From positions 193,538,214-193,602,213 of the forward strand of contig NC_084795.1 in assembly GCF_963169125.1 (NCBI RefSeq): a stretch of DNA of 64,000 nt, read 5' to 3'. This document shows, piece by piece, positions 1 through 12,401 of this stretch (its first letter is position 1; the number at the start of each line of letters is the position of its first letter). Made by a program: the position numbers and the translations under genes. The notes beneath the pieces were generated by a model. It was not told the DNA's origin, did not search any database, and saw nothing but the letters and a program-made list of their open reading frames with translations. This DNA comes from Humulus lupulus (lineage: Eukaryota; Streptophyta; Magnoliopsida; Rosales; Cannabaceae).

Positions 1-596
1 TCCCACTAAGGCATAAAGCAGCATGACCCTTATCTCTGATTTTAAACACCAAAAGACCAAACTGCGCTCCCATTTAAAACTAAGCTTTTAAACCTCCTAA
101 GGGCATATTAGTCATTACACCCAATTCCCGCTAGTTCCTCGAATGTCTCTAATTTTTACCGCTTACTTCCCGATACCTAACTAATGACCAGGTATATTTC
201 TCAATATCAAATAATCTCTGATATATTTCCTAAATTCCCAGAAATGCTCCTAGGCTCGCCCCGAGTCGGGTGTAAATCCTGGCTATGACTTTTTCGCTAA
301 CCAGCTCACTAGGATCGCCTCGACTCACACATTACAAATATATCCACATAATAATGTGGTCTAAACAATTTATCACATATATTTATAGTTATGCCCTCAA
401 CGGCCAAAATTACGAATATGCCCTTCTAACCTAATCAGGGCCTACATGCCTACTAATACACATAGTCATGCGTCACAGATATCCAAATTGTCATATAACA
501 TGCTTTTAATCATTTAATTCACATATAATCCAGTTATTCCTTCCCGGCACACTAATCAAGGTCCTTAAGCCCTATTAGTAAATTTGAGTGGTTACA
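1..596 (-). mobile_element. Partial 3' LTR of a Tekay-like Ty3/gypsy element
   Basis: This is the first part (in element orientation) of an LTR of the roughly 2.3-kb family that recurs through the window. The reverse complement starts TGTAACCACTC at 596 and runs off the left edge. It shares with the other copies the early block around 540-590 (TTAATAAGGCTTAAGG-like) and the TGCATGTAGG-type block near 440-460. A polypurine tract and pol sequence lie directly beside it, so it is a true 3' LTR and not a solo LTR. That makes it the copy that identifies the coding parent of the family. Confidence 0.8.
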
Positions 597-620
597 ACTA
601 TCCCCTCCTAATGAGTATTT
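597..620 (-). other. Polypurine tract of the Tekay-like element
   Basis: On the minus strand a purine run (AGGAGGGGATAGT) directly precedes the LTR start. Just upstream lies the GAGGACAAAAT motif typical of the pol end in Tekay/Del elements. The same arrangement recurs at 63770-63799. Confidence 0.75.
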
Positions 621-632
621 TGTCCTCAAAAT

Positions 633-1249
633 TTACCTGAACAACTCGGGATACTGATCTCGGATCACTAATTCAAGCTCCCAGGTCGCCTCCTCAACCC
701 TACTATTCCTCCACAACACTTTAACAAGAGGAATCATCTTATTCCGTAGTACTTTATCCTTCTGATCCAAAATCTGAACTGGTTGCTCCTCATAAGCTAG
801 ATCTGTATGAAATTCCAAGTCTTCATACCTCAACACATGTGTCGCATATGAGACGTACTTTCATAGCATAGAAACATGGAATACGTCATGGACTTCTGAC
901 AACGATGGTGGCAAGGCTAACTTGTAAGCCACCTTTCCAGGATCTCAAAAGGTCTGATGAACCTAGGGCTTAGCTTGCCTTTCTTTCCAAACCTCCTCAC
1001 CCCTCACAATGGTGAAACTCGGAGAAATATGTGGTCCCCAACCTGGAACTCCACATCTCTATGCTTGGGATCAGCGTAGCTTTTCTATCTGCTCTGTGAG
1101 GCAAGCATCCTAGCTCGGATCTTCTCTATGGCTTCCTCTCACCAAGATCCCTCGAAGTCAATCACACATGCTCGAAGCATATCCTCCAATAACTAAATCT
1201 TCATCTCAGACTGTCCATTAGTCTTAGGATGAAAGGCCGTGCAAAACGT
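633..1249 (-). pseudogene. Tekay-like pol 3' end: integrase C-terminus and chromodomain
   Basis: Minus-strand translation of 633-836 gives the end of a chromovirus polyprotein, with LRYEDLEFHTDLAYEEQPVQ, then KVLWRN, then EEATWELE and a final YPELF. This is the chromodomain-like tail of Tekay/Del integrases. Upstream (to about 1249) the GKLSPRFIRPFEI and SEVHDVFHVSML blocks of the integrase C-terminus are readable, but frameshifts and stops break them. Farther up, a stretch reading LLEDMLRACVIDFEGSW comes from the integrase core. The sequence stops abruptly at about 1249, where plus-strand Tat integrase begins, so the element is truncated by a rearrangement rather than a clean insertion. Family assignment is by motif recognition. 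Confidence 0.75.
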
Positions 1250-2009
1250 CGTAGTGGCTCTCGATTACTTCACAAAGTGAGCCGAAGCTGAGCCACTTGC
1301 AACCATAACGACCAAGAAAGTGCTGGATTTTGTGGTCAAGAACATTGTGTGTTGCTATGGATTGCCAAGAAAAATTTTCTCAGACAGCGACACACAGTTT
1401 GATAGTTATCTGTTCATGGATTTTTGTGAGTAGCATGGAGTTATCAAAAAAAAAAATTCAGTTACTCACCCTCAGGCAAATGGGCAAGTCGAGGCAGTCA
1501 ATAAGATGCTAAAAGATACTCTGAAGAAAAGGCTTGAAGAAGTAAAGGGGGCATGGCCGGAGCAATTGCCTGAAGTCCTCTGGTCGTACAGAACTTCCCA
1601 TCGAAGAGCAACAGGTCACGCTCCATTTTCCTTAGCTTATGGATCTGAGGCTATGTTGCATGTTGAGTTAGATCCGCCATCGCATCGAAGGATGACATAC
1701 GATCAAGGCTCTAATAGCCAGTTATTAATGGAATCATTGGATTTGATCGATGAAAAGCGCAAGCAAGCCCAACTCCGAGTAGCATCTTACCAACAAAAGG
1801 TCGCCTGGTATTTCAATTCTAAAGTACGTGAAAGGAAATTTAATGTGGGATATCTAGTACTTAGAAGTGTTTTCCTTAACACCCGCGACCAAGCTGCTGG
1901 AGTACTTGGACCTAACTTGGAAGGACCCTACCAAATCAAAGAAGTCCTCGATCCAGGCACTTACAAACTTGCTCACTTAAATGGAGATCAATTCTTCTTA
2001 AAGAATTAG
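1250..2009 (+). pseudogene. Tat-type integrase, partial and broken
   Basis: The reading runs from VALDYFTK (with a stop after K) through KNIVCCYGLPRKIFSD to a second stop, a run of A residues near 1446-1455 that shifts the frame, and ANGQVEAVNKMLKD. From 1506 the frame is open for 167 codons to a stop at 2009. The second catalytic Asp lies in the FSDSDTQFD motif and the catalytic Glu in GQVEAVN. The first Asp of the D-D-35-E triad is lost upstream of the truncation. The open part covers the integrase C-terminal domain (LWSYRTSHRRATGHAPFSLAYG, then FNSKVRERKFNVGYLVLRS and LGPNLEGPYQI). It aligns block by block with Tat-C pol (about 37080-37860). It cannot be functional. Confidence 0.85.
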
Positions 2010-2322
2010 CTTGTATTAATTTTACTTTTTACAAGTTTATGAACAAGAGTTAGTCATTTTTTGTGATTGATCGCTTATAAGTGTAAGATCATTTTATTGA
2101 TCACTCGTACAGACACGATTTGTTCATCTATTACGAGAAATAAAAGGGACTGTGCGCAGCCAGTCAATCTTGCCAACTATTGTATTCATTACCAGTATTT
2201 TCTCATTACGTGTGTTGTTTTGCTATACTTTCATTATTTATGCATGTCTTTATTACGAGCAGAAATGTTCAAACATGTCCTAGTAAAGGCAAGTGACCGA
2301 GAACCTAAAGCTCCTCACTCAC
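2010..2322 (+). other. Post-pol spacer of Tat-A
   Basis: This is non-coding AT-rich sequence following the integrase. Near the end (2291-2322) it carries an AAGTGACC...CTCACT block that, in Tat-C (38039-38080) and Tat-E (18188-18220), directly precedes an internal CTTGGGGGGC run. Here the G-run and the first 19 bases of the inserted LTR are gone, so a small deletion occurred at the junction. Confidence 0.5.
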
Positions 2323-4602
2323 TATTAAGGCTCAAGGGCCTGGAGTAGTGTGCCTGGAGGGCATAATGGGATTCTGTGTGTGACTTTTATGAATTTAATG
2401 CATGATTATGATTTAATGCACGTTAAATGTGAATTAGTATGCATGTAGACCTGATTGAGCATATTTGTAATTTGGCCATGTTGAGCATGACAATGTTGAT
2501 ACCTATGATCTATGACTCGAGACGATCCTAGAATGAGCAGGTTAGCGGAAAGTCAAAGCGGGAACCTGTACCCGGCTTGGGTTAAGCCTGGGGAGTTTAA
2601 TTGAGAATTTGGGAATATAATTGATGATTAATCAGGTATTGGGTAGCGAGCGGGAATTATTAGGAACACTTGAGGAATTAGTGGGAATTTGGGTAATATG
2701 ACTAAAATGCCCCTTTATGGACATAAAGGTTTAGAATTAGTAAGGGAGGGCATTTTGGTCATTAGGCTTGTAAGAGATAAATTAAAGAAGGGCTTTATAC
2801 TTAGTGGATTTAGTAGAGAAAAGTTATAGGCTGAAAAGAAAGAAAGAAAGAAGAGAAAAGAAAAGAGAGGGAAAGCTGAAGGGTTTTGTCCAAGAACGGT
2901 TTGTGGCTCTCCCAACCTAATTCCTTCATTTTTCTTGGAGTCAAGCTCAGTGGAGAGCTAGGGTAGGCTGAGCATCAAGGATCCTAAGCTAGGCTTGAGG
3001 ATTGGCAAGGGGTTAGCAAGATCACATTTGAATTTGAGGTAAGTTCTTGGGGATTTTCTGTTTTAGGGCTTGACTGGTTTTGAGTTGTGTTTTGAGCTAA
3101 ATGGATGGGGTTTTTGGGGAAAACAGGTCAAGGTTGTGAAGGTGCAAGCCAAGGAGGTCTAGGGTTCGATTCAAGGTTGAAATTCCACCCACGGTATGAT
3201 TTCTAAGACCCTATCCTTGTTGTTTGAGTGATTTTCTGGTTTTTGGGTTCATTGTGTTAGATTTTGAGTTGTGGGTTGCTTGAGCTTGGGATTGAGTTCA
3301 TGGGGTGCTTGGGATGAGTGTGAGGTGTGGTTGTGTGTGTTTTTGGGTTTGGAAAAGGTTTGGGCAAGATTGGTGTTGAAATGGGAGAAGAAAATCGCAA
3401 AATGCGATTTTGGGTTTGGTCTGGCTGCAACTAGCGCTACAGCGCTAGTCAGGGGGCGCTGTAGCGCTAGCCCCTGTTCTGGTGGGGTGGTTCTGCTTGT
3501 AGCGCTACATTGCCCTCTTTTGAGCGCTGTAGCGATGCACTGTTCACAGAGGGGATTTTTGGGCTTTTGTGAAGGGATTTTGACCTAGGGTTCGGGGCTT
3601 GATTCCGCCACTTTGTTTTGGGGATCTAGGACTTCCCGGGGGCTCGGGATTAGTCCCGAGGCTAGGTTTTGGACTTGAGGATTGGTGATGATTTTGACTT
3701 GTGGATTTTTCTTAGGTAAGCGCTAGGGCTCGGGTAAGATAGTGCTCAAGGAGTCAGGTTGATCAAGGCTACTGAATCTAAAGGTAAGAAAACCGTAACA
3801 CCCGAGACTAGGGCATGGCCCCACTGTGTGATTGCAGGGCATGGCCCTAGATTGTATTATGTGCAAATGTTTAACCTTAAATGAATCGTGATGTGTGTGA
3901 ATGATTATTTCGAATGTACTATATGTGTGATTATAATGAAATGAACGGCAAGGGCCGAGTACGGCGTAGGCCGGGTACGGCCGTGGGGCCGAAAGTAACA
4001 CTCAGCACATGGGATGCTTATAGTCAGGGTGGGACCCAAGGGATACATGAGTTATCCTCGCGGTGAGAACGGAAACCCCGGGCTTTGGTAAGGCCTCTGG
4101 GGCGGCATGGTCGTACTTGTTTATTATTGATGGTTTTCCTATTTATCAGTGAATTATGCCAGCTATATGATTTGCATATGTTATGTACTATTTGGGTTTT
4201 CTTGCTGGGCTTCGGCTCAGGGGTGCTCCGTGTGGCAGGTAAAAGCAAGGAGTCAGTCAACCGGCCATGAGTATGGAGAGCGTGGGGGCGGCGCGTACAT
4301 GTTCGGCCTGCCCGACTGCTTTGGTTGGGAGCATTTTGTATATGGCTGTATTAAACCATTCTTTTGATAACTGATCAAGTGTAAATCTATTTTTGAGTTG
4401 TAAATATTTTGTAAACCTTATTTTGGGATCCCAGATGTTTTATACTAAACGTTTTCAATGAAGTTAAACATATTAAAGGAGTACAGCCTTAAATTCTGAT
4501 TTATCCACACTTTTGGTTTTAGAAACCACTTATAGTCAGTCAAAAGCACGATTTCTATTTTAAACTCACTAAGTAACGGCTCTAAGGTAGTAGGGCGTTA
4601 CA
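2323..4602 (+). mobile_element. Solo LTR, Tekay-like family, 19 bases short at the 5' end
   Basis: It matches the copy at 28341-30667 over its whole length, including the lead TATTAAGG block, the unusual AGCGCTACAGCGC palindromes (3430-3540), the conserved block near 4195-4330 and the terminus GGGCGTTACA at 4602. The first 19 bases of the family (TGTAACGACC...) are missing. The flanks (CTCAC on the left, AGTAC on the right) show no target duplication, which fits a deletion at the left junction. It sits in the pol-aORF spacer of Tat-A. No internal region is present, so it is a solo LTR. Long open frames inside it are chance. Confidence 0.85.
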
Positions 4603-4829
4603 AGTACTATGCTAAGTTCGATCATGCGAACAGATGTTATAATAGAATGCAAATATTATAAAATCAAAAATGAAATCCTTTACACCGCTAGCTGTTACTG
4701 CTCGAATGTAATTGTCTGTTAAAAGGAAAAAGCTGCCCACGCAGCAATAAAAATATAATTTGTCTTTACATCAGGAACCGTAGGTCATGTATTTCAAAAT
4801 AAAACTTAAAAGAAAAAAAACAGATAACG
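4603..4829 (+). other. Tat-A spacer, right part
   Basis: AT-rich non-coding sequence between the solo LTR and the 3' end of the antisense ORF. I see no motif beyond short A-runs near 4807-4820. Confidence 0.4.
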
Positions 4830-7568
4830 TCATGAAGCGGCTGAAGGATCCTGCTGAGGCTCTTGTGGGTGCTGATCGACAACAACTCCAGCGTCTTCCT
4901 GGGCACCCTCAATGCCTGTTGCTAGAGAGATCTCGGGAGACCATTGAGCCATCTCTTCCTCTAAGCGAGCCACGCACCTCGCCAGCTTAGTCTCCCTTAT
5001 ATGATCTGGTAGATAGGACAAGTTGGCGTTAGGATTGCATTTCCAGAACATATAGAAACACTAAAACGCCGCCCCCTCGTAGTTTTCGAGGTTGGGGACG
5101 TTCGCCTCCTCCAGGTCAGCAGTCTCCTTGCGGCTTATCACCAGCTCTGCTTGAAGCTTATGAGCTTCCCGATAGTTAATTAGCGAGGCCTCTTTGTACT
5201 GCTCTTTGGAAGCAGTGATCTTGGCAATTGATGCTTCCTTCTTATTGAGCTCCTCTTCGAGGGAGGAAAATTTGGCCTCGGCCATTTGCAATGCCTTGGT
5301 GTGTTTTGCCTCGACCTCCTTGAATGCCTCGCTATGCTTCGCTTCAACTTCCTTGAGCTGCTTCACATGTTTAGCTTTGATTTTTTTAAGTTGCTCAACA
5401 TGTTGGGCCTCGGCTATGCCAAGCTGATAGATAAGCTTTTTTTTTTAAACTGAGCAGCCAGTGCCCTCGAACTTCGCCAGCCAGAGCTCATGGTGAGAAC
5501 TCCCTGTAATCATAAAAAGATAAAGCTATTAGTAGGAATAAATTGACAAAGAAAATTAATAAAGTATGGTAAAAACTGTGACTTACGCTAAGCACTTCAT
5601 TCTGTGCACGGTTGAAGACTTGATCGACCACCATGGAGCCAGTCTCTTGGATGGCCTCTCAGCTGCGACGGTTCTTTGTTATCTTGGTCAACCTATCGTT
5701 GGCTAAATTGAGCACCGCACTCGTAAGATCTTTCCTTGAGGCTTCTTTTGGGCGACCAGTAGGCATCTGGTTGGTGGTAGCTAGAGGAGTGAGGTCAGCA
5801 GGAGCTACAAGAGGAGTTTTTTCAACTGGAGTTGGGGCATTTTGATTCACAAAAGTTGGCGGAGGAGTTGTCTCTTTGGCAGGAATTGGCAAAGGAGTTT
5901 CCTTTTTGGTGGGAGTTGGCGTAGCAGGATCCCCTGTTTGAGCCTTCTTCGCGGAGGGATTGCTGTTGCCCTCCCCAGGTTGGCGCATGCTGGATTTTTT
6001 CTTGCTCGCCGATTTGGCATACATGTTAAAAGTTCTGTCAGCAGGCATGTCTGCAAGGAAGAAATCATACGAACTGTCAGCCAATATAATAAAAGGAGCT
6101 TGCCAAGTTAAGGAAACAAGGGAAAATAAATTAAAATTACAATACCCGAGCTACAATTACTAGTCGTTACACTATTTAACGTATTAGTGGTACACTCACT
6201 CTTTCACCTGAAGAAGTTTGAATTTAAAGTAGGGCTGTATTTAAAGTTGCTGTCCCCGTCAAATAAGTGATAGGGAATAGGCAGACTATCTAAAAGAAAA
6301 AAGTCAGTACCATTCTCGTCTGATGATTCAAGAATAGGCTCGAGGTGTTAAGAAACCTTCTTCTTGCCCTTCCCTAAAGGGACCAGAGCAGCGGCAGTTC
6401 GCGGGGCGCTGGAAGGTTCGTTGATGGTCACTCCTGTTGCCCTCCTCATCGGGGGTTGTGACACATCTTGGTGTTGCTCGAGGACTTCTCCGTCAGTGGC
6501 ACTACCCGCTGTGGATTCCCTCACATCCTGGTGAGGTGCCAGAACACCGACCAGCCTCAGATTGGCCTTTGTGACAAGCTCTTTGACGTTTTTTTCTACG
6601 TCAGTCATGCTGGCCAAAGATGTCACTCGTATCTACATCTCTGGAGTAGGAGCTGGTCGTAGCCATCGACTTGAACGACATAGGAGTTCTAATAAACGCG
6701 TGGGAAAACTAAAAGAATTTAAGCGACCAGAGAATAAAGAATTTACCTCCTTCAGTGAAGGCCAAGTTGTTGGCGACCAGGTCTATGGTTAAAAGTACTC
6801 CTGGAAGTACTTTCCTACATTTGATTTGTATGTGGTATCACTTCAAAAAATGCGAGTCGATTCCTGGTGGTAGAAATGAAAAATCCCCATGTTATTTTGG
6901 TTGGGGTTGGACTTGAGATTGAACAAGTAGTTGATCTCATGTGGCGTGGGAACATGCCACTTTTTATGGCTGTAAAGGATATAGAGAGAAGAAAGCGTTC
7001 TATACCCGTTTGGAGTCATTTGAAAGGGAGCGACCCTGAAATAATTGGCCACTCCCTGGTAAAAAGGATGGAGAGGCAAGATTGTTCCTGCCTTAATGTG
7101 GCATCTCAACCAAGCGCTAAGGGTGCCACCAGGCAGGTTTGCCCGTTGGTCGATGGTGGGTTTGAATAAAGTTCCTCCAGAAAGCCGTACTTCTTGAGGT
7201 AATTGGTTAGCATCCTAGCAGTAATGTTGCTATGGGGGTGTAATGTACCACTCGACGTCTGGTCGAAGGATGTCCCGGGGTTTGGCTTGTGTTTGGATTC
7301 CTGGCTCAGGGGTGTTTTCAGCTTGACCATTGGTCGAAGGAATTTTAGCCCGAGGAGTAGGCAGATTTATAGGATATTTGGTTGGTTTCTTTTTCTGGGC
7401 GATGGATTTTACTCTACCCATGTGTGATGGACTGGTCGAAGGCCTGTTGGATGGGGTATGGGAAAAAGGAATCTCTGGAATGATTAATGACGACTGCTCT
7501 TCATCCTCGAGTAGCTCAGCAAGCAGGTCGTCGTCCATTGGCCTCTCACCTCCCCACAGGTCGTGCAT
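4830..7568 (-). pseudogene. Antisense ORF (aORF) of Tat-A, multi-exon and decayed
   Basis: It reads opposite to pol. The N-terminal part (7568-7230) starts MHDLWGGERPMDDDLLAELL. It is followed (7230-6843, one frame change) by the domain that resembles Pfam Transposase_28 (putative gypsy type transposon): ILPLHPFYQGVANYF, then FRVAPFQMTPNGYRTLSSLY and PTPHEINYLFNLK. Next come an exon with NLRLVGVLAPHQ (6626-6348), a Pro/Thr-rich low-complexity exon with KSASKKKSSM (6084-5659), a coiled coil with repeated EVEAKH units (about 5440-5061) and a tail FWKCNPNANLSYLPD (5051-4830). Splice-acceptor-like CAG sites precede some segments, for example CTTGCAG before 6053. Function is unknown. Tat elements are known to carry such extra antisense ORFs. 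Confidence 0.65.
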
Positions 7569-8430
7569 GAAAATCTGCGAACATAGAAGGGGAGATGAGA
7601 ATCTACAGCCCGAAAGACCAAGAAGTGTGAAAGTTGAAATAACGTTGCTCGTGTATAAAAGTGAGACTTTTATACGACCAGCAACGTTCTAAAAAAACAC
7701 TAAATTACATACGAACAGTTTGGAGAATGGATCAAAAAGCAGAAGTAAAAAGTTTTTCAGGAAAAACTTTTTTGACTTTGAAGGGGCGGGAAAAACCAAG
7801 TTTTTCTACAAGCTCAAAAATTGAATTTTTACTTCAATTTTACGCCCTAAATTCATAATCCTAACTACCAAACTGATCCTTTACCCCTTCCAAGTATTAT
7901 TTCAAGCTCAAATCTACGTGCCCTTTTTACCATGAAATAATTTTTTTTCAAGAACAGTAAAAAACATTCAAGAACTCAGAATCTAAAATAGAGATAAAAT
8001 GGATATTGCATGGCATCTCAACAACTGAAAAGTTTGAGAAACTTACTTGTATAGAGGATGGAGGAGAGTTCTGTGGTGCTAAGTCGATTTGGCTGGGCAG
8101 GAACTTCGTGAATCATTAAAGATTGTCCGAGCTTCTAAAGATTTTGCGCCTTGTTCTTCGGTCTTCTTGAGGATAAAGGTAAAACGTAAAAAGTGAAAAA
8201 TGATTCTGAGGGATTATTTATATTAGTTGAGGAGCAGTTACTGAGGTAATCATGAGGGGTAACTTTCCAAGGCATGGGTAAGTGAAATAGCCGTCAGAAC
8301 ACTTTTGGGAAACCGAAAAGACATGATTAGTTGCCTTTTTCGAGAAGACATGGACGGCTCTGAAAAATTTGATGGGGCATGCGAAAGGTCAGTCACCTAA
8401 GTTTACTTTATGCTGGTCGCAGTAAAATAA
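7569..8430. other. aORF leader and 3' non-coding part of Tat-A
   Basis: There is no credible coding sequence on either strand. By analogy with Tat-C this stretch should contain the promoter and 5' leader of the antisense ORF, but I cannot mark a TATA box here with confidence. Homopolymer A/T runs are common (for example 7937-7990). Confidence 0.35.
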
Positions 8431-8598
8431 ACTTGGGGTGCAAATATTTACCGAAAAATGGCACCTGATGACGTGGCAAGAATTTCCTACACGTGGCTGA
8501 CACGTGGCAGTTTCGCATTTTAGGTGCGGCTAGTCTGGTCACATACTTCCATTTACTTTCTTTGAGATACACAATCTTGTAATAATTACATTTATTAT
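8431..8598 (+). mobile_element. PPT and start of the 3' LTR of Tat-A
   Basis: The run ACTTGGGGTGCAAA (8431-8444) matches the polypurine tract of the other Tat elements here. TATTTACC follows, which looks like a mutated TGTTATACC-type LTR start (compare 27386). The LTR is cut after 154 bases by the family LTR beginning at 8599. Confidence 0.5.
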
Positions 8599-11500
8599 TG
8601 TAGCGACCCAAATTTGCTAATAAGGCTTGGGGACTTGATTAGCGTTCCTGGAGGGCAATAATAGTTATATTGTATTAATATGTGAATTTAAAGAATATGT
8701 GATTAGAAGTGCATGTTTAGGTGATTAAATATGCATGTGGACCCCATTTGGTTGTAGGGGCATATTTGTAATTTTAGCCCGTTGAGGGCATAAATGTAAT
8801 ATTTGTATATATTGTAACACCCCAAGTATCTAATAAGGTTTAGGACCTTGATTAGCATGCCTGGAGGGCAATAAGTGAATTAACATGATAATATATGAAT
8901 TTAAATGAGTATGTGATTAGAATGCATGTTTAGGTGGTATAAATATGCATGTGGACCCCGTTTGCATGATAGGGATAAATTGGTAATTTTAGCCCACTGA
9001 GGGCATAAATGTGATAATTGTATTATGTGATTTGTACCACGTGAGTGTGGTGATATTAATGTGATGCACGTGCTGAGACGGTCCTAGAGAGCTAGTTAAC
9101 TTAAAAGTCACAATGGGATTTTATGCCCGACTCGGGAGGAGCCTAGAGGTACTTTGCAGAATTTCGTAAGTTGAGTTGAGAATTAGTGGTTAATGGTTAT
9201 TGGTGATTGAGCAACCTGGGTAACCATTAGTATCTACTGAGAGTAACAAGGTTAGATGGTAAAATGGTAGAATTGTAAAATAGGAGACACGACAAGAGTG
9301 CCCTTGAGGTTTAGTTAGGAAGGAATTTTAATGGAAGGGTAAAGTGGTCATTAGGCAATGGTTGGATAAGGTTCAGCTGAGGGAAAAAGGAATCACGTTT
9401 TATACTTAGTCATAACTAGGTTTATGCTGGAATTTGAGGAAAAAGCTAGAAGAAAAAGGGAAGAAGAGGAAAGCTGAATTTGGGAACCTAGGAGAAAATT
9501 CAAGAGGGTTGAAGGCAACCAAAATCAAAGTTAACCTAGGATTGTTCAAAGGTAAGGGTTATGCTCTGTTTTTGCTTGAGTTTAAGGTTGATTTTCAGAG
9601 ATTAAGTGTGGAAATTTAAAGATAGGATGGCTGGTTTTATTTGAAAATTCAGTTTGGGTAATCAAAAGGAAGGAGGCTTGAAGCTGGAGTTTAGGAGAAT
9701 TCAAGCTGAGTTTTGATTGAGGTATGAATATTTAACATGTTTAAACTTTGTATCTGGTGTGGTTTAAAGATTTTAGAAGCTATGGGTTAAGTTTCTGAAA
9801 TATTGAAACTCAAGAATGGATTTTGAGTGCGATTGTGTAATTGAGCTGGTTTTTGATGTTTATAGGTTGCTAAAGGGTTCATTTGGGGTTTTAAGTTGAT
9901 TTTGGGGCTTAGGTACTTGTTTGGGTTGAATTGGAGTTGTTTTGGCTCGGGAAAAATGCAGGGGAAAACCCAAAAATCTGGGTTCGCGTAGGGGCACCGC
10001 AGCCCTGTTCTTTGGTGTCGCGGCGCAGGCTTGCATCAGGATCAGGAAAAGTTTCTGGGTGCCTAGGCCCTTGATGGGAGTGCCGCGGCCCTAGGCTATT
10101 TTGACAGCCAAATAATGCATTTTTAGGGCTTTTGCCCGGGGGCTCGGGGGATGGTTCCAATACATTGTTTTAGGGAATTAGAGGTCCCGAGAGTACGAGA
10201 TTCGTCCCGGGAAGTGGTTTTGGGATTGGTTAGTATTAAAAGTATTTTATATGTGTTGTGACTAGGATTTTGGAGAGGCTCGTGATGGAGGACTGTGCTT
10301 GTGACCTTGGTGCATCGGAAAGCTCGGGATACAGGTAAGAAAACTGTAACACCCGTAGAGCAGGGCATGGGCCCATAGTGTTGTTGTAGGGAACGGCCCT
10401 AGATTGTATTATTGCTAGGATATATCTTTAAATGAATTATTATATGTTTGATTGTTGTTTGAGAATGCTATATGTGGTTATAGCAGAATGAACGGCAAAG
10501 GAGCCTGGAACGGCGAAGGGCCGAGAACGGCAGTGGGGCCGGGAATATCACTTAGCAAATGGGGTGCTTGTGGTTAGGGTGAGACCGCAATTGATACATG
10601 GGATATCCTTACGGTGTAGACCGAGATCCCAGGCTTTGGTAACGCTTCTAGGATGGCATGGCCGTATATGTGTTTAAATCTTATGGGATGTCTGATTAAC
10701 TATGAGTTATTTGCTATAGTGATTGTATGATATGCATATGTTATGTGTTGTATGATTTTTCTTGCTAGGCTTCGGCTCACGGGTGCTCTGTGTTGCAGAT
10801 AAAGGCAAGGAGAAAGTCAACCAGCCATGAGTATGGAGAGCGTGGGGGCGGCGCGTACATGTTTGGCCTGCTCGACTGCTTTGGTTGGGGGCATATGAGA
10901 AATGGCTGTATTAAACTATGTTTTCGATAATTAGTCATCTATAAACCTATTTTAAATTGTAAATATTTTACAAACCTCGTTTTGGGATCCCGAATGTTAA
11001 ACTCTTGAATTTTAATGAAATTGAGTACTTTTAAAGATTACATCCTTGACTTCCTGTTTAATCACACTTTTGTTCTAAAAACCTCGCTTAGCAAGTTAAT
11101 TGCACTTTATAAACTCACTTAGTAACGACTCTAAGGTAGTAGGGTGTTACATATATTGTGATTGGTACCACGTGTGAGTGGTGATATAATTGTGATGCAC
11201 GTTCCGAGACGGTCCTACGGAGCTGTTTCAATAAAAGTCACAATGAGGCTAAATACCCGGCTCGGGAGGAGCTTGGGGTATTTTGGGAATATTATAACTA
11301 GAGTATGGGAGTTATTGAGGAATGGTTAGTGGCACTTTGGTAACTTGGGTAACTATAAGTAACTCTTAAGGATAGTTGTTTTAAGTGGGAAAGTGGTATT
11401 CTTGCGAGAGATTAAGGAAAAGTCTAGGGTGCCCTTGAGGGTTAGCTAGAAACTACGTTAGAAAGGAGGGCAATTGGGTCATTTGGCCTTAGGAGAAGAA

Positions 11501-11703
11501 AATCTTGGCTGAGGAAAAGTCATATACATTATTTACTCTTAGGCATAATCTGAATGTTTATGTTGGAAGTCTAGAGGAACCAAGAAGCTAGGAAAGAAAG
11601 GTGGAAGAGAGCTGACTTTCTTTGAAGCTAAGGAAGGAATTCAAGACTTAATTGAGGCCACTAGAATCAAGCATAGGCCAAGGTTAATTCAGAGGTAAGG
11701 TTT
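8599..11703 (+). mobile_element. Outer Tekay-like LTR, interrupted and 3' truncated
   Basis: It starts TGTAGCGACCC at 8599 inside the Tat-A 3' LTR. Its first 214 bases are followed by a nested copy (8813-11151). It resumes at 11152 with the TATAT duplication and the ATTGTGATTGGTACCACGTG block and runs to 11703, where the Tat-D LTR begins. The remaining roughly 1.6 kb of the LTR is not found in the window, so it was lost or lies beyond a rearrangement. A CACGTG-containing block near 11169 is shared by most copies. Confidence 0.75.
8813..11151 (+). mobile_element. Solo LTR nested in a related LTR, TSD TATAT
   Basis: It begins TGTAACACCCC at 8813 and ends AGGGTGTTACA at 11151. Identical 5-bp flanks TATAT (8808-8812 and 11152-11156) prove an integrase-mediated insertion followed by reduction to a solo LTR. 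It carries the splice-like donor ACAG/GTAAGA near 10334, the acceptor TGTTGCAG ending at 10798, and a GC-rich stretch (about 9990-10100) with GCCGCGGCCC-type sequence. It contains no coding region. Confidence 0.92.
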
Positions 11704-12401
11704 TGTTGACGGTGAGAACTCGTCAACGAAGTTAAGTTGGAAAAATTATCAAATTAGAATCGCTAATTGGAAAGCTATGAAAACTTGAACAATAACTCAA
11801 GAACAATAATCTAAGAACAATGGAGAATTCAGTATCTCATTCACACTAATGCCTCTGTTACAGTCAAATTTCCAACCCCCTTTTAGGTGGCCTTGGAATT
11901 CATTTTATAGTAGGCTCTAATGGCCTTAGGTACATAGTGGTCCAGGGGACCAAGTGGTACAAACGTACTGTATTAGGGGAGTGGCTTCAGAGGTTGTGGT
12001 TGTACATCCCGTACAGGAGCAGGTGTCAGGAGGATGTCTCCACTACTTGTCTGTACCCATGTCTGATGTGTGGTGGCAGGCGTATTGGCGCAGGTGGTAG
12101 TGGTGTCGGTTCTGACTTATGGCCGTAGACGTACGGACCATGATCCTTACCCCAGCAGTCTCACTGGCACTGGTATCCGTACTTAGTACTTGGTCGTACA
12201 AATATGTCTCATTCGACTCGTACTGGATCTCCTAAGCATAGGGACTTCGAGGTATGAAAAAGGGGATCCTTGGTGCCCGTACTGGCCGTGGCGTTGAGTA
12301 GGGGTCTTGGGCCTCTACGCGTCAAGTCACGGGGTGTCAGCCTCCTGAGAAGATGATGGGCTGATGGACTTCCCGGGGCGTGCGCGTGTGGGACCTTGCG
12401 T

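Larger units (their letters stand above)
1250..8598 (+). mobile_element. Tat-A: decayed Tat-type gypsy element, 5' truncated
   Basis: This is a plus-strand Ty3/gypsy remnant of the Tat lineage. Its order is integrase (1250-2009), post-pol spacer (2010-2322 and 4603-4829), antisense ORF (4830-7568 on minus), aORF leader (7569-8430), then a PPT-like run and the first 154 bases of a 3' LTR (8445-8598). A solo LTR at 2323-4602 interrupts the spacer. Another LTR beginning at 8599 interrupts the 3' LTR. Everything upstream of the integrase core is missing. The same order is seen intact in Tat-C (30702-45193), which is the basis for the assignment. Confidence 0.75.

Noticed and set aside
3723..4367. 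Small frames recurring in several LTR copies (for example 4149-4367 and 30212-30430)
   Set aside because: They recur because the LTRs are homologous, are open in both orientations, and are interrupted or absent in other copies. The conserved block is more likely non-coding.
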